DNA of 64,000 nucleotides from Nostoc sp. CENA543 (GTDB lineage: Bacteria; Cyanobacteriota; Cyanobacteriia; Cyanobacteriales; Nostocaceae). The position numbers and the translations under genes were made by a program. This document shows, in pieces, positions 1 through 11,539 of this stretch. The notes under the pieces are model-generated. The model was not told where the DNA came from and made no database searches. It saw only the letters and a program-made list of their open reading frames with translations. The stretch spans positions 4,782,501-4,846,500 of the forward strand of contig NZ_CP023278.1 in the NCBI RefSeq assembly GCF_002896875.1, given 5' to 3'. Every line of letters starts with the position of its first letter. Position 1 is the first letter of the stretch.

Positions 1-632
1 TTGCCAAATACAAACCCAGATATCTAGTTGTAGCCGTAGATCCTAGTAACTACGGCGCAAGATACACTACAGATGTCAATGGCGTACCAGTCAACAATCA
101 ACCGATCATCGTCATTCATGAAACGAGTAATAGTGCATCGAGTGCGGTGAATTTCTTCCAAACACCCCATGAAGATGAAAATGTGCAAGCAAGTTATCAT
201 GCGATCGTCGCCTTAGATGGGACTGTGATTTATCTTGTACCGCCTGAATATCGCGCTTTTGGTGCAGGTAACTCGGTGTTTGTGGGTGCAGATGGGGAAG
301 AGACTGTGCAAACTAACGCCAATTTACCCCCCTCCGTCAATAATTTTGCTTATCATGTTTCTTTAGAAACACCCCCAGACGGACGTGGAAATAATTTTTT
401 AACTGCTCACAGTGGTTACACAGATGCCCAATATCATGCTTTAGCGTGGTTAATAGCTCAAAGTCAAGTTCCAGGCGATCGCATTACCACCCACAAAGGC
501 GTAGACCGTTCAGGACAACGAGTTGACCCCTTAAGCTTTGACTTTGATAAGTTTATGACTTTACTAGATACCTATCGTCAAGTCAGTCCAGTTTATCGGA
601 CAACGAATCAAACTAGTGATAACCCTACGTAA
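1..632 (+). CDS. N-acetylmuramoyl-L-alanine amidase (amidase_2 family), 3' part
   Basis: The 5' end lies outside the window. The frame is open from base 3, so the gene is longer than the first in-frame ATG/GTG suggests. The visible ~209 residues read as an amidase_2/PGRP-like zinc hydrolase, which cleaves the amide bond between MurNAc and the stem peptide. Visible support: a first zinc-ligand region (IVIHETSNSA), a central YHAIVALDGTVIYLVP stretch typical of the fold, and a C-terminal second ligand region (THKGVDRSGQRVDP) in which the final ligand would be Asp, as in AmpD/AmiD rather than the Cys of T7 lysozyme. Only a 1-nt gap separates its stop from the convergent Uma2 stop. Signal peptide and N-terminal domains cannot be assessed. 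Confidence 0.8.
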   Translation, partial: AKYKPRYLVVAVDPSNYGARYTTDVNGVPVNNQPIIVIHETSNSASSAVNFFQTPHEDENVQASYHAIVALDGTVIYLVPPEYRAFGAGNSVFVGADGEETVQTNANLPPSVNNFAYHVSLETPPDGRGNNFLTAHSGYTDAQYHALAWLIAQSQVPGDRITTHKGVDRSGQRVDPLSFDFDKFMTLLDTYRQVSPVYRTTNQTSDNPT

Positions 633-633
633 T

Positions 634-1383
634 TTACTCTTGTTCTATTTCCGATGCCAATAAGCCTGTCAACTTAACTACCTGTTCTAGCGTCATTCCC
701 GTTTCTAGTAAGTTACGTGCAGTTTGTCGTAACTGTGATTGAGCATTGTCTGCGCGTTGACGTTCTTTTTCTTCAGGGGTTGGCAGTAACTCTCCTTGCA
801 AATTTGCCCAACGCAACCAAGTTGCATCAATTCCTTTGTAATTTCCCTGCCAAAATTGTAATCCTAACTGTAAAGATTGACTCACTAACTGATTTTGATT
901 ATTTTTGACAATGGGTAGGTACACACCTTTTTGTAAGGAAAACCCCGCTAAATCATCAGCATTAAACGGGTCATACCAGAAATATTCCAATACACGCATT
1001 TGATTTTGATAAATCAGCATTTTCTCATTTTTATCTGTTGAGGCTGTGCTTGCTGACAGTAACTCAATCACTACATCCGGTGCTTTCCCTTCTTCCCAAA
1101 CTACCCAACTGCGTCGTTCTCCCTTGGGGACTCCCAACGCAATAAAAAAATCTGGCCCTTTAAAATCTTTGTTGCGTACCTGTGCCAGACTGTAATAAAC
1201 AAACATATTACCGCCGACAAACCCATCTTCCCGTTGTTCTAACCAAGGAATTAAAGCATCAATTAACAAGTCCATTTGGGCTTTGTGGCGCGCACTTTCC
1301 ATTGGTACACCATCATCATAGGGTAATTCTAGTTGAGTGGGTGGGAGTTGAATATCTGGTGCAGCTAGGGTAGTTTCTGACAT
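634..1383 (-). CDS. Uma2 family (DUF820) putative endonuclease
   Basis: The 249-aa protein has the Uma2/DUF820 restriction-endonuclease-like fold that is highly multiplied in cyanobacteria; the cellular role is unknown. Visible features: FFIALGVPKGERRSWVVWEE followed by PDVVIELLSAST (the PD...E core), then YQNQMRVLEYFWYDP, and a GLQFWQGNYKGIDATWLRW segment before the tail. The C-terminus is a charged tail (EKERQRADNAQSQLRQ) ending in a short helical repeat common in this family. Two more family members lie in this window (near 40.2-41.1 and 44.0-44.6 kb). Family assignment is firm; nuclease activity is inference. Confidence 0.85.
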   Translation of the reverse strand: MSETTLAAPDIQLPPTQLELPYDDGVPMESARHKAQMDLLIDALIPWLEQREDGFVGGNMFVYYSLAQVRNKDFKGPDFFIALGVPKGERRSWVVWEEGKAPDVVIELLSASTASTDKNEKMLIYQNQMRVLEYFWYDPFNADDLAGFSLQKGVYLPIVKNNQNQLVSQSLQLGLQFWQGNYKGIDATWLRWANLQGELLPTPEEKERQRADNAQSQLRQTARNLLETGMTLEQVVKLTGLLASEIEQE

Positions 1384-1465
1384 AGCTTTTCACCTAATAA
1401 AGTGCTGAAGTGCGATCGCGGTTATTTATATGTTAATTAAAAGGCAAATAGGTAAAAAGAAAAGA

Positions 1466-1500
1466 GTTTTTACCTTTTACCTTTTACCTTTTGCTTTTTG
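1466..1500. repeat. Heptamer tandem repeat (TTTTACC type)
   Basis: Three tandem TTTTACC units followed by degenerate copies sit just downstream of the ribBA stop (minus strand). The opposing AAAGG-rich stretch at 1440-1460 could pair with them. This is the short tandem repeat type scattered through Nostocales genomes. Confidence 0.7.
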
Positions 1501-1501
1501 A

Positions 1502-3157
1502 TTACCCACCGACTGTCTTAGTAAAACTATATATTTTCTGTGTTTCCAAGCGATCGCCCACCGTAGATGGTAACTCCCCATCTGGTATTGCTTGTCTATC
1601 TAGCTGGATTTGCAAGTTAGTGAGAGGATCACTACCAGCAGAAATCAAAAATTCTAGTTTTTGAATATAAGGTATGGCGGCTAAGTTGTCCAAAATTTGC
1701 AAAATGGCTTGTAGATAGGGATGACCAGCTTGTTGATACCAGTCGTTAGTGGCGACTGTTGGTTGGTCAAAACCCAAATGTACTGTTAATGATGGTTCAT
1801 CGAATAATGCGATCGCTAAGGGACGGGCTTCTTCCTGCAACAATAAGTCATAGCTTCTGACTAAATGCCGTAATTTCTCTAGGCGTTCGTAGCGTTTTGT
1901 GACTAATTGCGGGTCATCTTGCCAGTGAATTGCTACTGTCACCAAATAGGTCTGTAGCAGCATATGACCAAGTTTTTTCGCTTTAGTCGCCAAGTAATAA
2001 GAATTGTAGTCGTTACTTTCAATTAACAATGGCACGCGATCTACAACTTCCAAGCCATAACCTTTCACCCCAGCAATTTTACGGGGATTATTGGTAATCA
2101 GGCGAATTTTTTTCACACCCAAATCCATCAGCATTTGCGCCCCCATTCCATAGTCACGCAAATCGGCGGGGAATCCTAAACGCTCATTTGCTTCTACGGT
2201 ATCCAGTCCCATATCTTGTAAGGAGTAGGCTTTGAGCTTGTTAATCAAGCCAATTCCGCGTCCTTCTTGACGCAGGTAAACCACCACACCTTGACCTGCT
2301 TTTTCAATCATGTTCAAAGCGGCTTGTAACTGCATCCGACAATCACACCGCAAAGAACCCAACGCGTCACCTGTGAGACATTCAGAGTGCATTCGCACCA
2401 TTACAGGCTCATCTTGAAAGTTAGCGGGATCGCCTTTGACAATGGCAACGTGTTCTGTGTTATCCAAAGTGTGGCGATAGGCGTAAATGTCAAACTGACC
2501 AAATTGACTAGGTAGGCGAGTTACCACTTCGCGGTATACCAAGCGATCGTGTTTGAGGCGATAACTAATTAAATCGGCAATGCTAATAATTTTCAGGTTA
2601 TGGTGTTGGGCGTATTCGATCAACTGCTGTAACCTAGCCATTGAACCATCGGGGTTTTGAATCTCGCAAATTACCCCTGCTGGATATAATCCGGCTAATC
2701 GTGCCAAATCTACAGCCGCCTCCGTATGTCCGGCACGCTTGAGAACACCGCCAGCCCTCGCCCTTAAGGGGAAAATATGCCCAGGACGACGTAAATCTGA
2801 AGGTTTGGTGGCTGGGTTCAGAGTCACCTGGATGGTACGGGCGCGGTCGTCGGCAGAGATACCAGTAGATACACCTAAATGGGGACTGGCATCAATACTG
2901 ACGGTAAAAGCCGTTTGGTTAGGGTCTGTGATGTTTGTCACCATTAATGGTAAATCCAGTTCATCCAGGCGATCGCCTGTCATTGCCAAACAGATTAACC
3001 CTCTGGCTTCCACCGCCATAAAATTAATCATGTCAGGGGTGGCAAATTGCGCTGCACAAATTAAATCGCCTTCATTTTCTCGATTTTCATCATCTACCAC
3101 GACAATGGCGCGGCCAGCCTTGAGGTCTGTCAAGGCAGCATCAATAGAATCAAACAT
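1502..3157 (-). CDS. ribBA: Bifunctional 3,4-dihydroxy-2-butanone-4-phosphate synthase / GTP cyclohydrolase II
   Basis: Catalyses the two entry reactions of riboflavin synthesis: ribulose-5-P to dihydroxybutanone phosphate, and GTP to the pyrimidine precursor. The DHBP synthase half (about residues 1-200) shows [15 protein letters not shown] and the GHIFPLRAR...[14 protein letters not shown] signature. The GTP cyclohydrolase II half (about 205-400) shows the zinc motif in [17 protein letters not shown] and [10 protein letters not shown]. Beyond residue ~400 there is an extra ~150-residue domain not found in the usual ~400-aa RibBA of other bacteria; it looks like the extension seen in cyanobacterial homologues (from memory) and its role is unknown. 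No FMN riboswitch is evident upstream. The gene is divergent from the argC-like gene across a ~500-bp spacer. Confidence 0.96.
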   Translation of the reverse strand: MFDSIDAALTDLKAGRAIVVVDDENRENEGDLICAAQFATPDMINFMAVEARGLICLAMTGDRLDELDLPLMVTNITDPNQTAFTVSIDASPHLGVSTGISADDRARTIQVTLNPATKPSDLRRPGHIFPLRARAGGVLKRAGHTEAAVDLARLAGLYPAGVICEIQNPDGSMARLQQLIEYAQHHNLKIISIADLISYRLKHDRLVYREVVTRLPSQFGQFDIYAYRHTLDNTEHVAIVKGDPANFQDEPVMVRMHSECLTGDALGSLRCDCRMQLQAALNMIEKAGQGVVVYLRQEGRGIGLINKLKAYSLQDMGLDTVEANERLGFPADLRDYGMGAQMLMDLGVKKIRLITNNPRKIAGVKGYGLEVVDRVPLLIESNDYNSYYLATKAKKLGHMLLQTYLVTVAIHWQDDPQLVTKRYERLEKLRHLVRSYDLLLQEEARPLAIALFDEPSLTVHLGFDQPTVATNDWYQQAGHPYLQAILQILDNLAAIPYIQKLEFLISAGSDPLTNLQIQLDRQAIPDGELPSTVGDRLETQKIYSFTKTVGG

Positions 3158-3658
3158 AAAAAAGAGTAGGAACTAGGATGAGGGAGTTAGTCTAGATGTG
3201 TCACATTTGGCTGGAAATAGCCATGTTTTTAAGGTGTAGAGAGAGATACTAATTTGTAGATATTTAGGTCTTCTGCCTGCTTCTCTTTGCTTGAGGTGGA
3301 GAATAAATCAGGAGTGAGATTCGAGCTTAAGTGGTACACAGTGTTAACTTGTAATAGTAAATTTTTTTTAATAATTTCTTATTGTAGATTGTAGCTCCTT
3401 TATGCAACAGAGATATAAACTAGCAATGTTTCGTTGACATAGGGAAAATTGTTGCCTTGGGTAAAAGTGTAGAAGCTGACGACGTATTACTACGGTTTAG
3501 TCTGTTAATTGGGAATTTTCTAGGTTCACCTTCCCGGAGGGGATTTTAAATTGCTTATGTACTTGCGTTATGTAGTGTTTTGTCAGGTTCGCCTCTGGTA
3601 GCTAGTAGTTCATCGATAACGACAGATTAACCAAAAGCGAATTAAGGATTTGAGAATC
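3158..3658. other. Divergent intergenic region ribBA / argC-like
   Basis: About 500 bp carrying the promoters of both genes; no confident gene. An AAGGA ribosome-binding site at 3644-3648 favours the ATG at 3659 for the argC-like gene over the upstream in-frame TTG at 3650. A G-rich purine stretch near 3534-3541 precedes a 14-codon ORF that I do not consider a convincing leader peptide. Confidence 0.6.
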
Positions 3659-4717
3659 ATGGGTAATTTCAGACGCGTACCCGTTGGCATTGTTGGCGCG
3701 TCAGGCTATGGCGGAGTACAACTAGTACGGTTACTAATGGAGCATCCAGAGGTAGAACTAGTTTATTTAGGTGAAGAAAATAGTACAGGTAAGGCTTTTA
3801 CGTCTGTTTACCCCCATCTAACTAATATGGTGAAATTGCCCCTAGAGGCAATAGATCCAGAAGTCATTGCCCGACGTTGTGAGGTAATATTTCTTGCACT
3901 ACCAAATGGTTTAGCTTGCCAGTTGACACCAGCATTAATAGAGAAAGGGTGTAAAGTTCTGGATTTGAGTGCAGATTATCGATTCAAGAATTTGGCAACC
4001 TATACCAATTGGTATGGTAACGATCGCAGCGACCATCATACAGCAAGTAATGCCGTGTATGGCTTACCAGAACTTTATCGCGATCGCATTGCCGATGCCC
4101 AGCTTGTTGGTTGTCCTGGTGCTTACCCCACAGCTAGTCTTTTAGCACTTCTGCCCCTCTTTAAACAAGGCTTAATTGTTCCTGAAACTGCCATTATTGA
4201 CGCTAAGTCCGGCGCATCAAGTGCAGGTCGGGAAGCCAAAACACACCTATTGTTAGCAGAAGCCGATAATTCTCTAGCTGCCTATAGTGTTGCTCGTCAC
4301 CGCCATACTCCAGAAATTGAGCAAATTTGTAGCGAACTAGCAGGACATGAAGTGACAGTACAGTTTACCCCCCACCTTGTACCGATGGTGCGGGGAATGT
4401 TAGCAACAGTATACGCCACACTCCGCGATCCTGGTCTAGTAGGAGACGATTTAGCAACTATTTATACTGCGTTTTACCGTAATTCACCTTGGGTAAAAAT
4501 TTGTGAAACCGGAGTATACCCGCAAACCAAGTGGGCAAGCGGTAGCAACGTTTGTTATATAGGTATAGAAGTTGACCCGCGTACTGGACGAGTGATTGTC
4601 ATGTCAGTCATCGACAACTTAATCAAAGGCCAGGCGGGTCAAGCAATTCAGTGTCTCAACATCATGATGGGTTGGGATGAGACATTGGGTTTACCCAAAT
4701 TGGGGTTTTATCCGTGA
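3659..4717 (+). CDS. N-acetyl-gamma-glutamyl-phosphate reductase-like protein, catalytic Cys replaced by Ala
   Basis: The 352-aa protein is full length for ArgC, which reduces N-acetylglutamyl-5-phosphate with NADPH in arginine synthesis. Visible: the N-terminal nucleotide-binding motif [11 protein letters not shown], the middle DLSADYRF, the catalytic-base region [11 protein letters not shown] and the C-terminal [13 protein letters not shown]. The family nucleophile sits in PGCYPTA. Here codons 150-157 read VGCPGAYPT-like, with GCT (Ala155) at the Cys position (4121-4123) and a Cys three residues earlier (152). The next loop reads [11 protein letters not shown] instead of the usual SGVSGAGR. 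Full length with good conservation argues for a retained protein, but canonical activity is doubtful. From memory, Nostocales carry two argC-like genes, one of them called argL and tied to cyanophycin and heterocyst function; this may be that paralogue. ATG 3659 is chosen because of AAGGA ten bases upstream. Confidence 0.9.
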   Translation: MGNFRRVPVGIVGASGYGGVQLVRLLMEHPEVELVYLGEENSTGKAFTSVYPHLTNMVKLPLEAIDPEVIARRCEVIFLALPNGLACQLTPALIEKGCKVLDLSADYRFKNLATYTNWYGNDRSDHHTASNAVYGLPELYRDRIADAQLVGCPGAYPTASLLALLPLFKQGLIVPETAIIDAKSGASSAGREAKTHLLLAEADNSLAAYSVARHRHTPEIEQICSELAGHEVTVQFTPHLVPMVRGMLATVYATLRDPGLVGDDLATIYTAFYRNSPWVKICETGVYPQTKWASGSNVCYIGIEVDPRTGRVIVMSVIDNLIKGQAGQAIQCLNIMMGWDETLGLPKLGFYP

Positions 4718-4836
4718 AAGGGGCATTGGGCATTGGGCATCGGGCATTGGGTATTGGGCATTGAGCATTGTATTTTTCTCCCCCTGCTCCCCCTGCTCCT
4801 CATCTCCCTTGTCTCCCAGTCCCCAGTCCCCAGTCC
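4718..4836. repeat. Heptamer tandem repeats between argC-like gene and eno
   Basis: Tandem GGGCATT/GGGTATT units (about 4721-4768) are followed by C-rich CCCCTGCT and CCCAGTC repeats (about 4780-4836). The two halves are of roughly opposite base composition and could fold back, filling the space between two convergent genes. Confidence 0.75.
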
Positions 4837-6443
<1,607 letters not shown>

Positions 6444-7286
6444 ATGAAATTTAGATTGAAAGCGATCGCCTGTTTGGGTTTATTGACGATACTAGGAGGA
6501 ACTGCTCAAGCTGTCCAATTACCCAGAACTAGTCAATCTGCCACGCCTACAACCAATATTAGCCAAGCTACAGAACCATTAGATTTAAATTTGTTGGCGA
6601 AAACCATGTCAGCTTTTTGGCAAAGCGATCGCTTTCAAACTAATTCTCAAACCAAATTTACAGTCGGTAGCCAAGGCGGCGAGGCGACAATTTACCTCCA
6701 AAGTAAAATCATCAGCCAATCATGGCGCAAGTTCCGCGCAGAAATCGCCTACACAACACCAGGAAAACCACCCAGAACCGGAAATTTAATAGTTTCTGAT
6801 GGTAAACAAGTTTGCATTTACCGTGCTGATTTGCAGCAATACGCCGTCATCTCCTATCCAGACTTTAAAGATTCTGGCGATTGGGTCTTAATCGGGATTT
6901 CTTCCTTCGCTTCCCTAGAATTTCCAGAGTCAGATAGAAAAACTGTAGTAGCTGCTGGGCATTTATCCCAGAAAAACGTCTTGACATATCTAAACGCGGA
7001 TGGCAGAAACCTTACAGGTAGTAGACGCGTAGTTGATGGTAAGGAATTTTACGTATATGACTACAAACAACCAGGCGAAGGATTTGTTTTGAGTGCCTTT
7101 GTTAATCCCCAGACCGCTACCATCAACCAAATCCAACTCGTAGGTCAATCAAAAGATTTAGATATTAAACTTACAGAAAACATCCTGACCAGAACACCAA
7201 ATCCCATCATTAACCGCAATACCTTTCGATTTATCCCGCCAAAAGGTGCAAAAAGAGTCAAATCGCTTTCCATTAACCCATTTTGA
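6444..7286 (+). CDS. Secreted LolA-like / DUF2092-type protein
   Basis: A 280-aa exported protein. The N-terminus has a Sec signal (basic start, hydrophobic core AIACLGLLTILGG, AQA cleavage site near residue 23). The mature part, with alternating strands such as FRAEIAYTTPGKPPRTGNLI, VSDGKQVCIYRADLQQYAVI and EFYVYDYKQPGEGFVLSAFV, resembles the half-barrel of outer-membrane lipoprotein carriers (LolA) and the related DUF2092 family. There is no lipobox, so it is expected to be free in the periplasm. Function is inferred only at fold level; a lipoprotein or lipid-binding role is possible. It has a separate promoter from eno and is followed by tandem repeats and the glyoxalase gene. Confidence 0.7.
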   Translation: MKFRLKAIACLGLLTILGGTAQAVQLPRTSQSATPTTNISQATEPLDLNLLAKTMSAFWQSDRFQTNSQTKFTVGSQGGEATIYLQSKIISQSWRKFRAEIAYTTPGKPPRTGNLIVSDGKQVCIYRADLQQYAVISYPDFKDSGDWVLIGISSFASLEFPESDRKTVVAAGHLSQKNVLTYLNADGRNLTGSRRVVDGKEFYVYDYKQPGEGFVLSAFVNPQTATINQIQLVGQSKDLDIKLTENILTRTPNPIINRNTFRFIPPKGAKRVKSLSINPF

Positions 7287-7287
7287 A

Positions 7288-7400
7288 GAGGCAGGGGGGA
7301 ATTGGGCAGGGGGCAGGGGGAAAAGGTAGAAAAGGTAAATTTTATTCTTATGCCCAATCCCCAATGCCCAATGCCCCATACCCAATCCCCAATCAATCTG
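7288..7400. repeat. G-rich and C-rich short tandem repeats
   Basis: GGGCAGG units just after the upstream stop, then GCCCAAT/CCCCAAT units (about 7350-7395). The two halves are complementary in composition. ORFs running through here are by-products of the repeats. Confidence 0.65.
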
Positions 7401-7451
7401 TACAATGTTGGCAGAAATCAATATTTTACAGAACCAACACCAAAGGTAATT

Positions 7452-7886
7452 ATGCGTTTACTTCATACAATGTTGCGGGTGGGCAACCTGGAAGAATCTT
7501 TAAAATTTTACTGTGATGTTCTGGGAATGAAGTTATTGCGGCAAAAAGATTATCCCAGTGGGGAATTTACCCTAGCATTTATTGGTTACGGCGACGAAAG
7601 CGATAATACAGTGATAGAACTCACCTATAACTGGGGCGTAGACAAATACGAACTAGGCAATGCTTACGGACATATCGCCATTGGTGTCGATGATATTTAC
7701 GCTACCTGCGAAGAAATTAGAAATCGTGGGGGTAAAGTAGTTAGAGAACCAGGGCCAATGAAGCATGGTTCTACTGTGATTGCCTTTGTAGAAGACCCCA
7801 ACGGATACAAAATCGAGCTAATTCAAGTCAAAACTCAAAATACAGCACAAACACAAGAATCGTCAGAACAACTGGTAACTCAGTAA
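7452..7886 (+). CDS. gloA: Lactoylglutathione lyase (glyoxalase I)
   Basis: The 144-aa metal-dependent enzyme isomerises the methylglyoxal-glutathione hemithioacetal to S-lactoylglutathione. The four metal ligands expected from E. coli GloA are visible: His5 (MRLLHTM), Glu in [10 protein letters not shown], His in YGHIAIGV, and Glu in GYKIELIQ. The [13 protein letters not shown] and [20 protein letters not shown] segments are typical. The ATG at 7452 matches the family N-terminus and has AAAGG a few bases upstream; the open frame extends further 5' only through repeat DNA. The last ~15 residues are a Gln/Thr-rich tail. Confidence 0.95.
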   Translation: MRLLHTMLRVGNLEESLKFYCDVLGMKLLRQKDYPSGEFTLAFIGYGDESDNTVIELTYNWGVDKYELGNAYGHIAIGVDDIYATCEEIRNRGGKVVREPGPMKHGSTVIAFVEDPNGYKIELIQVKTQNTAQTQESSEQLVTQ

Positions 7887-8510
7887 TTTGGGCATTGGGC
7901 ATTGGGCATAAGGCAAGCAGGAAGTGTGGGAGGTGTGGGAGGTGTGGGAAGAAATCTTTCCCCCCTCTCTCCCCACACTCCCCACACTTCCCCATCTTCC
8001 CAGTCCCCAATCCCCAATCCCCCAAACTGAATATTTTCTCAAATACCATCAGGCAAAGTCACCCCATGATGGTGTTTTCGTTTTAAATTAGGGATATAGG
8101 TAGTGGGTCAACCAATTTTGGATTTTAGATTTGCGATTTTGGATTGACCCCGACACAAGGATGCGGGGCTTGAGGATTTTAGATTGACGTTAGCGTAGCG
8201 AACGCAGCGCAGCGAGTATTTTAGATTTTTCCACCTACCAGGGTGGGGTTTGTAACCCCAAAAAATCCAAAATCCAAAATCCAAAATCTAAAATTCGGAG
8301 GGTCAAACTATAATTTAGTTGCTACATCCCTGGCTGCCACAAACTAAAATACGCGGATAAACACTGAAAATATAGGAATTACTGATTGGGGAGTAGAAAT
8401 TGGCAAAAATGCTGCTTAAAAATCCTAACTTATAAACTCTTATTTCCTAATCACGCAATTTTTCACCTTAAAACTCCGAAATCTTAAAGTTACACCTCAA
8501 AATCGTAAAG
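7887..8510. repeat. Repeat-rich intergenic region upstream of clpB
   Basis: About 7890-8025 holds GGGCATT and GGTGTGGGA units followed by their C-rich counterparts (CCCCACACT, CCCCAAT). From 8115 to 8295 a fold-back unit has TTTTGGATT-type arms on the left and tandem AAAATCC units on the right. It encloses a GC-rich palindromic block (about 8186-8215, GCGTAGCG/CGCAGCG) and a TGGGGTT/AACCCCA hairpin (8244-8260). The last ~200 bp before clpB are repeat-free and hold its promoter. I saw no CIRCE heat-shock operator there. Confidence 0.7.
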
Positions 8511-11177
8511 ATGCAGCCTACAGATCCTAATAAATTTACTGATAAAGTCTGGGAAGCAATTGTTAAATCTCAGGATATAGTCCGTGCATATCAACAACAA
8601 CAACTAGATGTTGAACATTTAATTCTCGCACTCTTAGAAGATCCCACAAGTCTAGCAATGCGGATTTTGGCGCGTGCAGAAGTAGATCCTATCCGCCTAC
8701 AACAGCAATTAGAAGCTTTTACCCAGCGCCAACCGAAGGTAGGCAAAAGTGATCAGCTTTACCTCGGACGCGGTTTAGATACTCTGCTTGACCGCGCTGA
8801 GGAAATTAGGGTGAATATGAAGGATGGCTACATTTCTGTAGAACATATCCTGTTAGCCCTGGCTGATGATGAGCGTGTCGGTAGGCGCGTACTTAAAGGT
8901 TTTAACGTAGACAATATCAAAATTGAATCCAGTATTAAAGCAGTTCGCGGTAGTCAAAAAGTGACAGATCAAAATCCCGAATCCCGTTATGAAGCCCTGC
9001 AAAAATTCGGTCGGGATTTAACAGAACAGGCAAAATCTGGAAGATTAGACCCAGTAATTGGGCGGGATGATGAGATTCGCCGGGTGATTCAGGTGTTGTC
9101 TCGCCGCAGTAAAAATAACCCAGTGTTAATTGGTGAACCTGGGGTGGGTAAGACAGCGATCGCAGAAGCTTTGGCACAGCGCATAATTAATGGTGATGTC
9201 CCAGAATCTCTGAAAAATCGTCAACTCATCTCCCTAGATATCGGTAGTTTAATTGCAGGGGCAAAATATCGGGGTGAATTTGAGGATAGATTAAAGGCCG
9301 TTCTCAGGGAAGTAACAGAATCTAACGGTCAAATTGTTCTCTTTATCGATGAACTACATACCGTCGTCGGTACAGGCTCAAATCAACAAGGGGCGATGGA
9401 TGCGGGGAACTTGCTGAAACCCATGTTGGCGCGGGGCGAATTGCGCTGTATTGGGGCGACTACCCTGGATGAATACCGCAAATTTATTGAGAAAGATGCA
9501 GCCCTAGAACGCCGCTTTCAACAGGTGTTCGTAGACCAGCCCAGTGTAGAAAATACCATATCGATTCTGCGGGGTCTGAAAGAACGCTACGAAGTCCACC
9601 ACAACGTGAAAATCTCTGACTCCGCTTTAGTAGCGGCGGCGACTTTATCAGCACGTTACATTGCTGACCGCTTTTTACCAGATAAAGCCATTGACTTAGT
9701 AGATGAAGCCGCAGCTCAATTAAAAATGGAGATTACCTCCAAACCCTCCGATTTGGAAACCATTGACCGCCGCCTGATGCAGCTAGAGATGGAAAAACTC
9801 TCTCTAGCTGGGGAAGAAAAAGTCCCCGCCCAAACTAGGGAGCGTTTAGAGCGAATTGAATCAGAAATTGCCAATTTAACCTCAAAACAACAAGATTTAA
9901 ATAATCAATGGCAAGGTGAAAAGCAGCTACTAGAAGCTATCAGTGCTTTAAAGAAAGAAGAAGAAGCCCTACGCGTACAGATTGATCAAGCAGAACGTGC
10001 CTATGATTTAAATAAAGCGGCTCAATTAAAGTACGGCAAATTAGAAGGAGTACAGCGCGATCGCGAAGCCAAAGAAGCAAAGCTGTTAGAATTACAAAGC
10101 CAAGGTTCTACCCTGTTGCGCGAACAAGTCACCGAAGCTGATATCGCCGAAATCGTCGCCAAGTGGACAGGTATCCCCGTAAACCGCCTATTGGAATCAG
10201 AAAGGCAAAAATTACTGCAACTAGAAAGCCACTTACATCAACGCGTCATCGGTCAACAGGAAGCCGTAGAAGCAGTTTCCGCCGCCATTCGTCGCGCCCG
10301 TGCGGGAATGAAAGAACCCAACCGCCCCATTGGTTCATTTTTATTCATGGGGCCGACTGGGGTAGGTAAAACTGAACTCGCCCGCGCCTTAGCTCAGTTT
10401 CTCTTCGATTCTGATGATGCTTTAGTGCGTCTAGATATGTCTGAGTACATGGAAAAACATTCAGTTTCTCGGTTAGTTGGCGCGCCTCCAGGTTACGTAG
10501 GCTACGAAGAGGGGGGACAACTATCAGAAGCCATTCGCCGTCATCCCTACTCAGTCATACTTTTGGATGAAGTCGAGAAAGCACATCCCGATGTATTCAA
10601 TATTTTATTACAGGTGTTAGATGATGGGAGAATTACTGATTCTCAAGGCAGAACAGTAGATTTCCGTAACACTGTGATTGTCATGACTAGTAACATTGGT
10701 AGCGAATATATATTAGATGTGTCTGGTGATGATTCCCAGTATGAGATAATGCGAGAAAGAGTCATGGATGCTCTGCGATCGCACTTCCGCCCTGAATTTC
10801 TCAACCGCGTTGATGAAAAAATTCTCTTCCACACCCTCAGCCGTCAAGAGATGCAGCACATCATCCGCATTCAACTTAAACGTGTGGAAAACCTGCTGCG
10901 AGAGCAAAAAATTTCCTTTGATATCTCTTCAGCAGCTTGTGAATTCTTAGTCGAACGCGGTTATGATCCCATCTATGGTGCGCGTCCCCTAAAACGATCC
11001 ATTCAGCGAGAAATCGAAAACCCCATTGCCACTAAGTTATTAGAAAATACCTTTATTGCTGGTGACACCATTTACATTGATAAAGGTGAAAATGGATTAA
11101 CTTTTAGCAACAAACCACCTGTAAAAGTAATACCTGCACAGGCTATTAAAGTCTTTGATTCATCCTCTGATTCTTAA
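8511..11177 (+). CDS. clpB: ATP-dependent disaggregase ClpB (Hsp100)
   Basis: The 888-aa hexameric chaperone threads aggregated proteins through its pore with DnaK help. Domains in order: Clp N-domain (about 1-150); first AAA+ module with Walker A GEPGVGKT (~207) and Walker B LFIDELH; coiled-coil middle domain (about 400-545, rich in Glu/Lys/Gln), which marks ClpB rather than ClpC or ClpA; second AAA+ module with Walker A GPTGVGKT (~614), Walker [16 protein letters not shown], and a C-terminal sensor GARPLKR. Length is normal for the full form. The gene is monocistronic and is followed by a 13-bp inverted repeat that separates it from a convergent gene. Confidence 0.97.
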   Translation: MQPTDPNKFTDKVWEAIVKSQDIVRAYQQQQLDVEHLILALLEDPTSLAMRILARAEVDPIRLQQQLEAFTQRQPKVGKSDQLYLGRGLDTLLDRAEEIRVNMKDGYISVEHILLALADDERVGRRVLKGFNVDNIKIESSIKAVRGSQKVTDQNPESRYEALQKFGRDLTEQAKSGRLDPVIGRDDEIRRVIQVLSRRSKNNPVLIGEPGVGKTAIAEALAQRIINGDVPESLKNRQLISLDIGSLIAGAKYRGEFEDRLKAVLREVTESNGQIVLFIDELHTVVGTGSNQQGAMDAGNLLKPMLARGELRCIGATTLDEYRKFIEKDAALERRFQQVFVDQPSVENTISILRGLKERYEVHHNVKISDSALVAAATLSARYIADRFLPDKAIDLVDEAAAQLKMEITSKPSDLETIDRRLMQLEMEKLSLAGEEKVPAQTRERLERIESEIANLTSKQQDLNNQWQGEKQLLEAISALKKEEEALRVQIDQAERAYDLNKAAQLKYGKLEGVQRDREAKEAKLLELQSQGSTLLREQVTEADIAEIVAKWTGIPVNRLLESERQKLLQLESHLHQRVIGQQEAVEAVSAAIRRARAGMKEPNRPIGSFLFMGPTGVGKTELARALAQFLFDSDDALVRLDMSEYMEKHSVSRLVGAPPGYVGYEEGGQLSEAIRRHPYSVILLDEVEKAHPDVFNILLQVLDDGRITDSQGRTVDFRNTVIVMTSNIGSEYILDVSGDDSQYEIMRERVMDALRSHFRPEFLNRVDEKILFHTLSRQEMQHIIRIQLKRVENLLREQKISFDISSAACEFLVERGYDPIYGARPLKRSIQREIENPIATKLLENTFIAGDTIYIDKGENGLTFSNKPPVKVIPAQAIKVFDSSSDS

Positions 11178-11539
11178 CACCAAAAGTGCGTGTTAGCCTA
11201 ATCCAATTAAATAGTAAACAAGAGTGCTGAACAGCGAATTGACCCAAAACTCAGCACTCAAACTCACACTTTCTGAAAAATACCTACCCAGCCATCTTTT
11301 TTACCTAACAAGCCAAAAGACAGACGATATAGCAACACACAAAATAAATTCTCCTATTTGATAAAATTTCGTCGTCCAATCTCTGATGTATTGCCCTCTA
11401 AAGAAAGTAAATCTATAGCAACTGACATATTTTCTATGTAGGGTGTGTGACGCTGCGAAATTATTGGAAGATAGTTATTAGACTTATAGCGTCACACACC
11501 AAGGATCAATTTTGATACTTGCGTAAGTCAATATATGGT
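11178..11539. other. Convergent spacer with 13-bp inverted repeat
   Basis: Between the clpB stop and the convergent glycosyltransferase stop. A perfect inverted repeat (arms GGTGTGTGACGCT at 11443-11455 and its complement at 11489-11501) could terminate transcription from both sides. Its AGGGTGTGT end resembles the element at 16490-16640. No gene. Confidence 0.65.

Noticed and set aside
3158-3658. FMN riboswitch upstream of ribBA or Arg leader peptide upstream of the argC-like gene
   Set aside because: I could not find the conserved FMN aptamer segments. The 14-codon ORF near 3558 has only two Arg codons and a badly spaced SD.
8300-8510. CIRCE element upstream of clpB
   Set aside because: No TTAGCACTC-N9-GAGTGCTAA or near match seen.
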